From positions 62,001 through 126,000 of the forward strand of contig CANGXD010000001.1 of NCBI GenBank assembly GCA_947457545.1: a stretch of 64,000 bases of DNA, given 5' to 3'. The position numbers and the translations under genes are program-made. The notes beneath the pieces are model-generated. The model was not told the origin of the DNA. It saw nothing but the letters and a program-made list of their open reading frames with translations, and did not search any database. Positions 17,940-28,815 of this stretch are shown here, one piece after another. Numbering within the stretch: the stretch's first letter is position 1; each line of letters starts with the position of its first letter. Source of the DNA: Gemmatimonadaceae bacterium (GTDB lineage Bacteria; Gemmatimonadota; Gemmatimonadetes; Gemmatimonadales; Gemmatimonadaceae).

Positions 17940-19319
17940 TCAGAGCTCGACGCCCTGCTCGCGCACCCACGTCTCCATGACGGCGCGAATGTGTGCGAGT
18001 CGCTCGGGCGTCCGTGCTTCGTAGCGCGCCACGATGACCGGCTGTGTGTTGGACGCCCGGAGCAGTCCCCAGCCGTCGCCGAAGAGCACGCGCACCCCGT
18101 CGACGTCGATCACGTCGTACGACGCGGAGAAATGCGGCACCGCCTTCGACATGATCGCAAACTTGGTGACATCGTCGGTATCGATGCGGATCTCCGGGGT
18201 CGACACGAAATGCGGCACATCGGCCAGCAGTTCGTCAATGCGCTTGCCACTGTCGGCCACGATACGCAGCAAACGCGCGGCAGCGTAGAGCGCATCATCG
18301 TGTCCGTAGAATCCTTCGGTGAAGAACATGTGCCCAGACATCTCGCCGGCGATCGGCGCGTGCATCGACTTCATCTTGTCCTTGATGAGCGAATGCCCAG
18401 TCTTCCACATCACCGCGGTCCCGCCTGCCTTCTCGATTTCATCGGTGAGCGCTTGTGAGCACTTCACATCGAAAATGATCGGCTGTCCCTTCCCCGTGCG
18501 CGCGAGCACGTCACGCGCATACAGGATGAGAATGTGATCGCCCCAGATGATCCGTCCGTGGGCATCGACGACGCCTATGCGGTCGGCGTCGCCGTCGAAG
18601 GCGACGCCCAGTTCCGCGCCACTCTCGCGCACCGCGGCAATGCAATCCGCAAGATTCTCGGGAACGGTGGGATCTGGATGGTGATTGGGGAACGTGCCGT
18701 CGCTTTCCGTGAACAGACCGACCCCATCGACTCCCAGTGCTTCGAACAGCTGTGTGGCCACCAACGCCCCGGCGCCGTTCCCGCAATCGTAGACCACGCG
18801 CAGGGCCGAGCCGTCCGGTCGGGTGATCGGACCGATACGGGTGGCGATATCGTGGACGTATCGGTCGATCACCGCCGCGTGACGTACGTGCCCGTGTCCT
18901 GCAGGATGCTGTCCGCCCACGATGTACTGGTACAGCGTCTGGATGTCGGCGCCGTGGAGCGACGCCGTGCCGAGGCACATCTTGAAGCCGTTGTATTCGG
19001 GGGGATTGTGCGATCCCGTGATCTGAATGCCGCCAACCACCGGCTCGTGGTGCAGCGCCCAATAGAGCAACGGCGTCGGCACGACGCCGACATCGACGAC
19101 GTCGACCCCACACTCGGTGAGACCACGCACCAGTGCATCGCGCAGCGCGGTGCCACTGGGCCGGTTATCGCGCCCGACGGCCACGGCGCCGGAAATCCCG
19201 CGTGCAGCCAGCAACGAGGCGTAGCCGCGACCGATGCCGTATGCGACCTCGTCCGTAAGGTCGGTACCGACAATGCCGCGTACGTCGTATTGCCGGAAAA
19301 TCGTCTGACTGATGCTCAT
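17940..19319 (-). CDS. Phosphomannomutase/phosphoglucomutase
   Basis: 459 residues from ATG 19319. An alpha-D-phosphohexomutase of the AlgC/ManB type: IFRQYDVRG start, active-site phosphoserine in QITGSHNPPEYNGF, metal-binding DGDADRIG, and the sugar-specificity loop GEMSGHMFF. It interconverts the 1- and 6-phosphates of mannose or glucose for sugar-nucleotide and envelope glycan synthesis. An upstream in-frame extension to 19367 lacks homology. It lies downstream of nuoN, separated by a hairpin, and leads into the UPF0182 gene. Confidence 0.93.
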   Translation of the reverse strand: MSISQTIFRQYDVRGIVGTDLTDEVAYGIGRGYASLLAARGISGAVAVGRDNRPSGTALRDALVRGLTECGVDVVDVGVVPTPLLYWALHHEPVVGGIQITGSHNPPEYNGFKMCLGTASLHGADIQTLYQYIVGGQHPAGHGHVRHAAVIDRYVHDIATRIGPITRPDGSALRVVYDCGNGAGALVATQLFEALGVDGVGLFTESDGTFPNHHPDPTVPENLADCIAAVRESGAELGVAFDGDADRIGVVDAHGRIIWGDHILILYARDVLARTGKGQPIIFDVKCSQALTDEIEKAGGTAVMWKTGHSLIKDKMKSMHAPIAGEMSGHMFFTEGFYGHDDALYAAARLLRIVADSGKRIDELLADVPHFVSTPEIRIDTDDVTKFAIMSKAVPHFSASYDVIDVDGVRVLFGDGWGLLRASNTQPVIVARYEARTPERLAHIRAVMETWVREQGVEL

Positions 19320-19351
19320 GCCGAAGCGAACGGGGAGGGGATCATCGGAAG

Positions 19352-19380
19352 GGAGCGACCACGCCACTCGGGGCCGCTCC
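19352..19380 (-). terminator. Hairpin at the end of the nuo operon
   Basis: A 9-bp stem (19352-19360 with 19372-19380, one G-U pair on the minus strand) and 11-base loop lies 5 bases past the nuoN stop. It is followed by CTTCC rather than a T-run. Its position at the end of the 14-gene nuo cluster makes termination the likely role. Confidence 0.55.
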
Positions 19381-19385
19381 GAAAA

Positions 19386-20966
19386 CTATCGCGCGTTGCT
19401 GTCGCTGATACTGGCGGCCTGCAAGCGGACGCCGGCGGGGGCCGGCGCCGGTGGGACGAGCGAGCCTTCCCTCTGGCTGGTCACGGCCTTGCGGGCCATC
19501 TGCACCACCGGCGTGGGATACAGTCCGAGCGCAAGCAGCACCGCCGCAGTGAACGCAATCAATGAGTGCGCCATGGGGGCACTCGCCGGCAACGGTTGCC
19601 CCTCCGGGCGCGCACGCATGAACATCGCCGATACGACGGCGAGGTAGTACGCCGCCGAGATCGCACTCGTTACCACGAGAATGACCGCCAGAATGGTTTG
19701 CGGCGCGTTGGCCTGCAACGCGGCCTGCAAGACGTACCACTTGGCGAAGAAGCCCATGCCACCCACGAGCGGCATACCGAGGAAGGCAAGCAGAAACACA
19801 GCCATCGCGGACGCGAGCCACGGGCGGACCAACCACAGGCCCGCAATGTCGTCGACGGTCGGTGATACATCGCGCCCGTTGTTGATCGCGACCAGCACCC
19901 CAAAGGCTCCCATAGTCGCGAGCGTGTATGACACCATGTAGAACACGATCGCCGTTGTGGCAGGTGCACCACCAACGACGAGCGCGACAAGCAGATACCC
20001 GGCATGCGCGATACTCGAATACGCCAGCATGCGGACGAGGTTGCGCTGCGAGAGTGCGAACACGTTGCCAACGACCATCGTCACGACGGCAAGCCACCAG
20101 AGGCCGGTGTGCCACCGTGCGGCGGAGGCGCCCAGCACTTCCACCATGACTCGCGCGAAGGTGGCGAAGGCCGCCGTCTTGACCGACGCCGACATGAAGG
20201 CCGCCACCGGCAACGGTGCCCCGTCGTACACGTCGGGCGTCCACAGGTGGAACGGTGCGGCAGCCACCTTGAACGCAAACCCCACGAGCAGCAGCGCGGC
20301 GCCCATGACGAAGAGCGGCGTCAGCGACGCGTGTGCCGTCATCCACTGCGCAATATCGACTAACCTGGTGCTGCCGGTTGCGCCGTACAACAGCGCGATG
20401 CCGTACAAGAGAAACCCGGAAGCCACGGCCCCGAGCAGGAAGTATTTGACCGCCGATTCCGCGCCCCGCTTGCTGCGACGGTTCACGCCGGCGAGCACGT
20501 AGACGGCCAGCGACATGAGCTCGATGCCCAGAAAGACGAACATCAAGTCGCGCGCGGCGGCGAGGACCATCATGCCGACCGCTGCCAGCAACACCAGCAC
20601 CGGGACTTCCGGGCTGAAGGCGTGACTGCGCTGCTGCTCCGCCTCGACCAGCATGAGCGTGAGAACCACCCCCAACAGGATGATGAGGTCGATGGCCCAG
20701 CGGAAACCATCGCCGGCAATGCGCAGATCGGCGGTGCCCTCGGCACCGTCGCCCCAGGCAATGACGACCACCAGACCCACCAGCATGGAAAGCACCATCC
20801 CGAAGCGCGCCATGGACGAGGTCCGCTCGGCGCCCTCCGCGGCGCCCGCCTGCTGACGCTGCGGATGCCACACGGACGCTAACAGCATGACCATCGCGCC
20901 GGCGGACAGCAGAAGTTCGGGAGCAAGGGCGCGCAACATCGCGCCACCAGTCATCATCTCGCTCAT
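19386..20966 (-). CDS. nuoN: NADH-quinone oxidoreductase subunit N
   Basis: 526 residues, about 14 membrane segments. One of the three Mrp-antiporter-like proton-pumping subunits of complex I. Conserved features include FLGIELMSLAVYVL, the GAVASGFLLYGIALLYG helix and AFKVAAAPFHLWTPDVYDGAP, which carries the channel lysine and the TPDVY motif typical of NuoN. Its ATG overlaps the nuoM stop (ATGA). The C-terminus extends about 30 residues past the last helix. It is the last gene of nuoA-N. Confidence 0.96.
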   Translation of the reverse strand: MSEMMTGGAMLRALAPELLLSAGAMVMLLASVWHPQRQQAGAAEGAERTSSMARFGMVLSMLVGLVVVIAWGDGAEGTADLRIAGDGFRWAIDLIILLGVVLTLMLVEAEQQRSHAFSPEVPVLVLLAAVGMMVLAAARDLMFVFLGIELMSLAVYVLAGVNRRSKRGAESAVKYFLLGAVASGFLLYGIALLYGATGSTRLVDIAQWMTAHASLTPLFVMGAALLLVGFAFKVAAAPFHLWTPDVYDGAPLPVAAFMSASVKTAAFATFARVMVEVLGASAARWHTGLWWLAVVTMVVGNVFALSQRNLVRMLAYSSIAHAGYLLVALVVGGAPATTAIVFYMVSYTLATMGAFGVLVAINNGRDVSPTVDDIAGLWLVRPWLASAMAVFLLAFLGMPLVGGMGFFAKWYVLQAALQANAPQTILAVILVVTSAISAAYYLAVVSAMFMRARPEGQPLPASAPMAHSLIAFTAAVLLALGLYPTPVVQMARKAVTSQREGSLVPPAPAPAGVRLQAASISDSNAR

Positions 20967-22537
20967 CGATTCAGCGATACAGGGGGAAGCTGCGCCGGGG
21001 CATTCGGACCGAAGCGTACCGATTCCACCAGATCACGCGACGCACGCTCGGCGCGCTGCAGCACAGGCTGCGGCACAATACCGAGATACAGAATGGCGAC
21101 GGCAAAGACACTCATGACGAACTTTTCGCGCCCCGACAGATCGGCCAGAGCACGGTTGTCCTGCCCGTCGAGGCGACCAAACAACAGGAGCTGCAACGCG
21201 CGGAGACCGTAGGCCGCCGCGAAGATCACGCCGCTTGTGGCGATGATGGCCATGACCGGGAGCTCGGCGTAGGTCCCCAGCAACACGAGGAACTCACCCA
21301 CAAAGCCGTTCGTGCCCGGCAACGCCACGGTCGACAGCATGACGAGCGTGAGCATGACGCTGAACCACGGGACGACCTTCGCAATCCCGCCGTAGGATGA
21401 CATATCGGTGCTGCCCGTACGGTCTTCGAGCATACCAGCCAACAGGAAGAGTGCGCTGGTGCTGATCCCGCTGCTCACCATACTGACGACAGCGCCCTGC
21501 ACACTCTGCTGCGTGAGCGCAAAGCTGCCGAGCATGATGAACCCCAAGTGACTGATGGAGCTGTACGAAATCATGCGCTTGAAGTCACGCTGTGTCGTGG
21601 CAAGCAGCGCGCCGTACACGATTGCCACTACGGACAGCACGAGAATGGTGCCTCGCACCGTCTCGTTGGTCGCCGCCGCTGGAAACAACGGAATCGCGAA
21701 GCGCAGGATGGCGTATGCCCCAACCTTGAGGCCGAGAGTCACGGCCGCAAACGTTGGCGCCGCCCCCTGCGCGTCCGGCAACCACGTGTGAAACGGAACA
21801 AGCGCCGACTTCACGGCGAACGCGGTGAAGAACGCCAAGAACATCAGCAGCTGCGTTTGCGGCGTCAGCGTAATCTCGCGCAGAGTGTCGAGATGCAACG
21901 AGGTGCCGCCTCCCACATTCCACAGGGCGATGATGGCCACCAGCATGAGCAGTGAACCCACCAACGTGAACAGCACGTAGCGCAGGCTCGCCCGTGACGT
22001 GCCCGCCGCTCCCCACACCCCGACCAGCAGGTACGTGGGAATGAGCATCAGTTCCCAGGCAAGATAGAAGAGCAAGAGGTCGAGCGTCACGAACACGCCG
22101 ACCAGTCCCGAGGTCAGCAACAGCGCCAGGGCGCCAAAGGCGGGCGTCCGGACGGTGACGTTGTTCCACGAGCCGAGGAGGGCGAGCGGCGCGACGACGG
22201 CGGTGAGCACCACCATTGGCAGCGACAGTCCATCGACGCCGACACTGAAGGTCGCCCCGAGATCGGTGAGCCATGGGAGGTCCACACGCGCCTGCCAACC
22301 GGTGACCCCGGCGTCGTACCCCCCCCACAGCGCCAGCGCGAGAACGGCTTCCACGACGAGGGCGCCGAGCGTGAGTACTCGCGCATCGGGGCCTCCAGAG
22401 GGCGCTTCGACTCCACTCTCATCGCGCGCGACATCACGCCCGAGCACGCGCACGAGCAGCGCGGCCACGATGGGCCAGAGCAACATCGCCGGAAGCACCC
22501 AGCGATCGAAATTCAGAGACAACAGGAAATCGCGCAT
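20963..22537 (-). CDS. nuoM: NADH-quinone oxidoreductase subunit M
   Basis: 524 residues, a proton-pumping antiporter-like subunit of complex I. Family signatures: FSVGVDGLSLPMVVLTA, the AWELMLIPTYLLVGVWG helix with the essential Glu, FAVKSALVPFHTWLPDAQ with the channel Lys, and SSISHLGFIMLG. It follows nuoL by 3 bases and overlaps nuoN by 4, so all three pump subunits are translated together. Confidence 0.97.
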   Translation of the reverse strand: MRDFLLSLNFDRWVLPAMLLWPIVAALLVRVLGRDVARDESGVEAPSGGPDARVLTLGALVVEAVLALALWGGYDAGVTGWQARVDLPWLTDLGATFSVGVDGLSLPMVVLTAVVAPLALLGSWNNVTVRTPAFGALALLLTSGLVGVFVTLDLLLFYLAWELMLIPTYLLVGVWGAAGTSRASLRYVLFTLVGSLLMLVAIIALWNVGGGTSLHLDTLREITLTPQTQLLMFLAFFTAFAVKSALVPFHTWLPDAQGAAPTFAAVTLGLKVGAYAILRFAIPLFPAAATNETVRGTILVLSVVAIVYGALLATTQRDFKRMISYSSISHLGFIMLGSFALTQQSVQGAVVSMVSSGISTSALFLLAGMLEDRTGSTDMSSYGGIAKVVPWFSVMLTLVMLSTVALPGTNGFVGEFLVLLGTYAELPVMAIIATSGVIFAAAYGLRALQLLLFGRLDGQDNRALADLSGREKFVMSVFAVAILYLGIVPQPVLQRAERASRDLVESVRFGPNAPAQLPPVSLNR

Positions 22538-22540
22538 GGG

Positions 22541-24564
<2,024 letters not shown>

Positions 24565-24568
<4 letters not shown>

Positions 24569-24858
24569 CCGCGGAGGGTCCGGAGGTTCGAAACGTCCAC
24601 CGTGCCGAAGTGCCGGAAGATCGAGATGATGATCGCCAGGCCGACGGCCGCTTCTGCGGCAGCGATCGTCATGACCATGACGACGAACACCTGACCGGTC
24701 ACGTTGTGCATCTTGGCAAAGGCCACAAAGCTGAGGTTCACGGCGTTCAGCATGAGCTCAGCGCACATGAACAGAATGATGGCGTTGCGACGCGTAAGCA
24801 CGCCGACGAGGCCGATCACAAAAAGAATCGCCGACACGATAAGCGCTTCGGTAATCAT
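24565..24858 (-). CDS. nuoK: NADH-quinone oxidoreductase subunit K
   Basis: 97 residues with three membrane helices, normal for NuoK. The conserved glutamates of helices 2 and 3 are visible in [16 protein letters not shown] and [13 protein letters not shown]; they belong to the proton path linking quinone site to pumps. Overlaps nuoJ (ATGA) before it and nuoL after it. Confidence 0.97.
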
Positions 24859-25361
24859 GCCTGCACCCGTTTTTTGGCCAGCAGCACCGCGCCAATGACG
24901 GCCACGAGGAGCACCAGACTCGTCAGTTCGAACGCCACGAGATAGTCAGTGAAGAGCGATGCGGCTACCGGCTCCACCACGTTGTCCAACGCAGGCGCCG
25001 ATTCGACACGCGGCAGTTTGTTGCGCTGCGCCACGAGGAGATTGGCCAGCAACGCGATGCCGACCAGACCGGCCCCAAGCCGCGCCCCGAGGCTCCGGAG
25101 ATCGGTCAGTTCGCTGTGCCCCAGATTGAGGAGCATGACCACGAACACAAAGACCACCATGATGGCACCGGCGTAGACCAGTACCTGAATGGCGCCGATG
25201 AACGGGGCATCGAGCATCACGAAAAGCCCCGACAGCGCGAACATCACGTTCACGAGCCACAGCGCCGCCGGCACCGGGTTCTTGCGCGTGACGAACAGCA
25301 GCGCCGAGACGATGGCCAACAACGAGAAGAGGTAGAACTGGAACTCGAAGAAGCTGTTCAT
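24855..25361 (-). CDS. nuoJ: NADH-quinone oxidoreductase subunit J
   Basis: 168 residues from ATG 25361, which overlaps the nuoI stop (ATGA). Five membrane helices are expected. The conserved helix [20 protein letters not shown], with the pi-bulge region that changes shape during coupling, is intact. The frame extends upstream to 25718, but that part overlaps nuoI and is not homologous. Confidence 0.96.
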   Translation of the reverse strand: MNSFFEFQFYLFSLLAIVSALLFVTRKNPVPAALWLVNVMFALSGLFVMLDAPFIGAIQVLVYAGAIMVVFVFVVMLLNLGHSELTDLRSLGARLGAGLVGIALLANLLVAQRNKLPRVESAPALDNVVEPVAASLFTDYLVAFELTSLVLLVAVIGAVLLAKKRVQA

Positions 25362-25855
25362 TCGCCCTTCGGGTCCGCAGGGTCCCACAGCTCGCTCACC
25401 GGATGCGTCTGCGCCATCAGTCGCTCGAGGTCGTACACGAACGAGGCCCGATCGTACTCCGAGTTCTCGTAGTGGCGCCCCACGTGAATGGCCTCTTCGG
25501 GGCACACTTCCTGGCAGTACCCGCAGAAGATGCACCGAAACTCGTCGATCTCGAACACGATCGGGTAGCGGTTCCCCTGCTCGTCTTCCCCAGGCGTCAG
25601 CTTGATGCAGTTGGCCGGGCACACCGTGGGGCACAATCCGCACGCGACGCACTTGGCCTTGCCGTCTTCCGTGGTCAGCATGCGGTGCGTGCCGCGCCAA
25701 CGCGGCGAGAGATCCCACTTGGTCTCGGGATACTCCATCGTGACCTTGTGCGGGTCGACGAGGTGCTTGAGCGTCACGGCCATCCCCTTGAGCGTCGCGC
25801 GCACGTAGCTCACGCGCTCGAGCGGACGCTCCATGACCTTGATTCCGATTGCCAT
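25358..25855 (-). CDS. nuoI: NADH-quinone oxidoreductase subunit I (8Fe ferredoxin)
   Basis: 165 residues. It binds the N6a and N6b [4Fe-4S] clusters: CVACGLCPTVCPANCI and CIFCGYCQEVCPEEAI are both complete. It passes electrons from the peripheral arm to NuoB. The ATG overlaps the nuoH stop by one base (TGATG). Confidence 0.98.
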   Translation of the reverse strand: MAIGIKVMERPLERVSYVRATLKGMAVTLKHLVDPHKVTMEYPETKWDLSPRWRGTHRMLTTEDGKAKCVACGLCPTVCPANCIKLTPGEDEQGNRYPIVFEIDEFRCIFCGYCQEVCPEEAIHVGRHYENSEYDRASFVYDLERLMAQTHPVSELWDPADPKGE

Positions 25856-27231
25856 CAGTTTCCTCCTTCCGCCGTCAACGACGGGGCGGCGATCGCCACC
25901 GGCGATGTCAGGTCGGCACGCGGGCGTCCCGCGGCCAATTCACTACGTGACAAGTCGAGCCCGCGGGCGCGCAACCGCTCGAGATCGACGGGAGCAACAC
26001 GCGCACTCGCCGGGCTGATGAGTTTGCCGCGATCGAGCCACCACAGCAGGAACGCGATGAGCATCACGTTGAGCGCCAGTAGCGCCAGCGAGAAGAGCGG
26101 ACCGCGCGCGACGCCGAGCATGTCGAGCCCCAGCGTGGCCGTTGCGATGATCACGATGTACGCCAACGCCACCGGGAGCATCACGCTCCACCCCAGTGAC
26201 ATCAATTGGTCGTAGCGGAAACGCGGCAGCGTCCAGCGTACCCACATGAACACGAAGATGAAGAAGCCGACCTTGCTGATCATCATCAGTGTGGTGGCGA
26301 GCGTCTTCAGTACCGTGTAGGGGGCTTCGTTGTCCCACTGAGTGAACGGGATGTCCCAGCCACCGAAAAACATCACTGCGGTCAATCCACTGACCGTGAG
26401 CATGTTCGCATACTCGGCGATGAAGAACATGGAGAACTTCATGCCGCTGTACTCGGTGTGATATCCCGCTACGAGTTCCGACTCCGCCTCGGGCAGGTCG
26501 AAGGGCAAGCGGTTGGTCTCCGCGAAGGCCGCCACGAGAAACGTGAACCAGGCCACCGTCAGCGACAGTACATTCCAACCCATGGACGACTGCTGCTGTA
26601 CAATGGCGCCAAGCGACACGTTGCCGGCAAGAAGCAGCACCGGGATGGTGGACATCCCCATCGCGATCTCATAAGAGATCATCTGCGCACTCGAACGCAG
26701 GCCGCCCAGGAACGCGTACTTGTTGTTGGAGGACCATCCGGCGAGCACGATGCCGTACACCCCGAGCGAGGACACCGCGAGGGTGAACAGGAAGCCGACG
26801 GGAAGCGGCGCGATGGCCAGATCGATGAGTCCCCACGGCGTGGGCAGCGGCGCACCGAACGGCAGCACGGCCCATGTCATCATGGCGGGAATGAAGGCCA
26901 GCGCCGGAGCGATGATGAAGAGCCATTTGTCCGCAAACGGCGGATTGGTCTCCTCTTTCATGAAGTTCTTGATGCCGTCGGCGACGGGCTGCAGGATGCC
27001 GCCGGGACCGGCGCGATTGGGGCCGCGTCGATCCTGAAACCACGCCGCCAGCTTTCGCTCCACCAGCGTCAGCAGCGCCACCGTCACGAGATAGATCCCG
27101 AAGAACACGAGGATCTTGATGACGCTCGCGGCGACGAACGTACCGATCGCTTCTGGCGCGACCTGCGGATTGGCCCGCGGAAAAAGCGTAGCCAGGTCGA
27201 GCGCGTTCAAAACGGCCAGGGGCAGCGTCAT
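25855..27231 (-). CDS. nuoH: NADH-quinone oxidoreductase subunit H
   Basis: 458 residues, longer than the roughly 325-420 of many NuoH. The membrane core has the family motifs LTLVERKLAAWFQDRRGPNRAGP and AETNRLPFDLPEAESELVAGYHTEYSGMKF (in parts), which line the quinone chamber. About 55 hydrophilic residues follow the last helix (from DRGKLISPASAR to the end), a C-terminal extension of unknown use. Overlaps nuoG upstream (ATGA) and nuoI downstream (TGATG). Confidence 0.96.
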   Translation of the reverse strand: MTLPLAVLNALDLATLFPRANPQVAPEAIGTFVAASVIKILVFFGIYLVTVALLTLVERKLAAWFQDRRGPNRAGPGGILQPVADGIKNFMKEETNPPFADKWLFIIAPALAFIPAMMTWAVLPFGAPLPTPWGLIDLAIAPLPVGFLFTLAVSSLGVYGIVLAGWSSNNKYAFLGGLRSSAQMISYEIAMGMSTIPVLLLAGNVSLGAIVQQQSSMGWNVLSLTVAWFTFLVAAFAETNRLPFDLPEAESELVAGYHTEYSGMKFSMFFIAEYANMLTVSGLTAVMFFGGWDIPFTQWDNEAPYTVLKTLATTLMMISKVGFFIFVFMWVRWTLPRFRYDQLMSLGWSVMLPVALAYIVIIATATLGLDMLGVARGPLFSLALLALNVMLIAFLLWWLDRGKLISPASARVAPVDLERLRARGLDLSRSELAAGRPRADLTSPVAIAAPSLTAEGGN

Positions 27232-28808
27232 GCGCTCACCCCGGCTGCCGCTTCAACACCCTGCTCCAGCACGGGCAATCCGCGCAGCCCCAGCGCTTCG
27301 TACTCGAGACCGGCGAAGGCCGGCTGCGAGGCCGCGAGCGCGGTAAACACTTCGGACGGCAGGAAGTACTGACCATTGCCACCGGCCGCCGCGACCAGAT
27401 CGGCCAACACGTACCAGGTTGGCCGGGCCACGCCGGGGGCGGTACGCGCCTGCAGGAAGCGCTGTACGCGCCCACGCAGGTTCGTAAACGTCCCTTCTTC
27501 TTCGATGATCGTCGTGATGGGCAATACCACGGTCGCCGACTGCGCCGCGACGGCAGGGAGCGTCGTGCCGATGTAGACGAGCGACGACAGCCCCGCGAGA
27601 TCGGCCGCCGACACGTCGTCGAGGGCATCACCAACGACCAGCAAGGCGTCGCCCAGTCGCGAAGCGTCCGCCACCGTCTCCACTTCCGAAAATCCGAGCA
27701 GGCGGGCGCCGGTGGCGTTCGCCGCACGCTCAGCGCGGAGGGCGAGGTCGGGCGCGCCCGGGAGCGGCACCACATCGCCGCGCACGACGCGGAACGTCCC
27801 CTGCCCCTTCAGCTGCGCGACCAGTTGCTGCAACAGAAACAACGCTTCGTTCGACAGATTGGGCGACGCCAACACGGTGACGCGAGTCCCGCTCAGGGCG
27901 CGCACGCCAGCAGCAATCGCATCTTCCCAGTCGGCGATGGCGAGGGCGCCGTGCTGGCGCACCATCGGCTGGTCTGCACGATCACGTCGAGCGAAGTCGC
28001 GATACGTCTGACGCCCGACCTCGCACATGTAATACTGATTCACCGCGTCATTGGGACGAGGCTTGAGACGAACCGGAACGTTGTCACGCGTTTCGGCGAC
28101 CGCGTTGCACCCTTGACTGCAACCGGTGCAAATGGTGGGCGCCCGATCGAGCTCCCATGCGCGTGCCTTGTTGAGGAAATCCTTGCTCAGCAACGCGCCA
28201 ACCGGGCACAAGTCAATGACGTTGCCAGCCCACGGATTCGTCAGGTCGTGACCTTCCGCCTTGCCGATGAACGCCCGGTCGCCGCGCTCGGAGACGTTAA
28301 GAACCGGCTCCTGTGCCACGTCGCCCATGAAGCGCACGCACCGCGTGCAGAGAATGCACCGGTTCTGCACATAGAGAACATCGCCGCCGAAATCTTCGAC
28401 GGGATTGAAGCGCTTCGGCTCACGATAGCGTGAATCGGCACGCCCTTCGGCGAAGGTGTAGTCCTGCAGCTCACACTCGCCCGCCTGATCGCAGATCGGG
28501 CAGTCGAGCGGGTGATTGATGAGCAGGAATTCCAACACGCCCTTGCGCGCGTCGAGCGCCTTGGGGGAGTGGACGTGTACGACCTGCCCTTCCATGACCG
28601 TCGTGGCGCACGCCGGCGCCAACTTCGGCATCTTCTCCACTTCGACCAGACACATGCGGCACACGCCGGCCACCGGGAGACCCGGGTGGTAGCAGTAATG
28701 CGGCACGAGTACACCGGCGGTCTTCGCCGCTTCCAGAATCGACATACCGTCCGGGACCGTGACCGGACGACCTTCGATCGTGAGCGATACCATCTTCACG
28801 TCAGCCAT
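27228..28808 (-). CDS. nuoG: NADH-quinone oxidoreductase subunit G, short form
   Basis: 526 residues, clearly shorter than the 700-900 of many NuoG. The N-terminal [2Fe-2S] site (Cys39, 50, 53, 67), the His/Cys site HPLDCPICDQAGEC, the CILCTRCVRF/LCPVGAL cluster and an N7-type motif (CTGCSQGCNAV and a later YYMCEVG) are all present. The molybdopterin-like domain that follows is cut down to about 270 residues and ends without the usual C-terminal lobe. Likely functional, because the electron-carrying clusters are complete and the operon is intact. Confidence 0.95.
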   Translation of the reverse strand: MADVKMVSLTIEGRPVTVPDGMSILEAAKTAGVLVPHYCYHPGLPVAGVCRMCLVEVEKMPKLAPACATTVMEGQVVHVHSPKALDARKGVLEFLLINHPLDCPICDQAGECELQDYTFAEGRADSRYREPKRFNPVEDFGGDVLYVQNRCILCTRCVRFMGDVAQEPVLNVSERGDRAFIGKAEGHDLTNPWAGNVIDLCPVGALLSKDFLNKARAWELDRAPTICTGCSQGCNAVAETRDNVPVRLKPRPNDAVNQYYMCEVGRQTYRDFARRDRADQPMVRQHGALAIADWEDAIAAGVRALSGTRVTVLASPNLSNEALFLLQQLVAQLKGQGTFRVVRGDVVPLPGAPDLALRAERAANATGARLLGFSEVETVADASRLGDALLVVGDALDDVSAADLAGLSSLVYIGTTLPAVAAQSATVVLPITTIIEEEGTFTNLRGRVQRFLQARTAPGVARPTWYVLADLVAAAGGNGQYFLPSEVFTALAASQPAFAGLEYEALGLRGLPVLEQGVEAAAGVSA

Positions 28809-28815
28809 TGTCCCC

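Noticed and set aside
17061-18458. A 465-codon plus-strand frame opposite the UPF0182 and phosphohexomutase genes
   Set aside because: Low-complexity Arg/His/Gln composition and full overlap with conserved genes.
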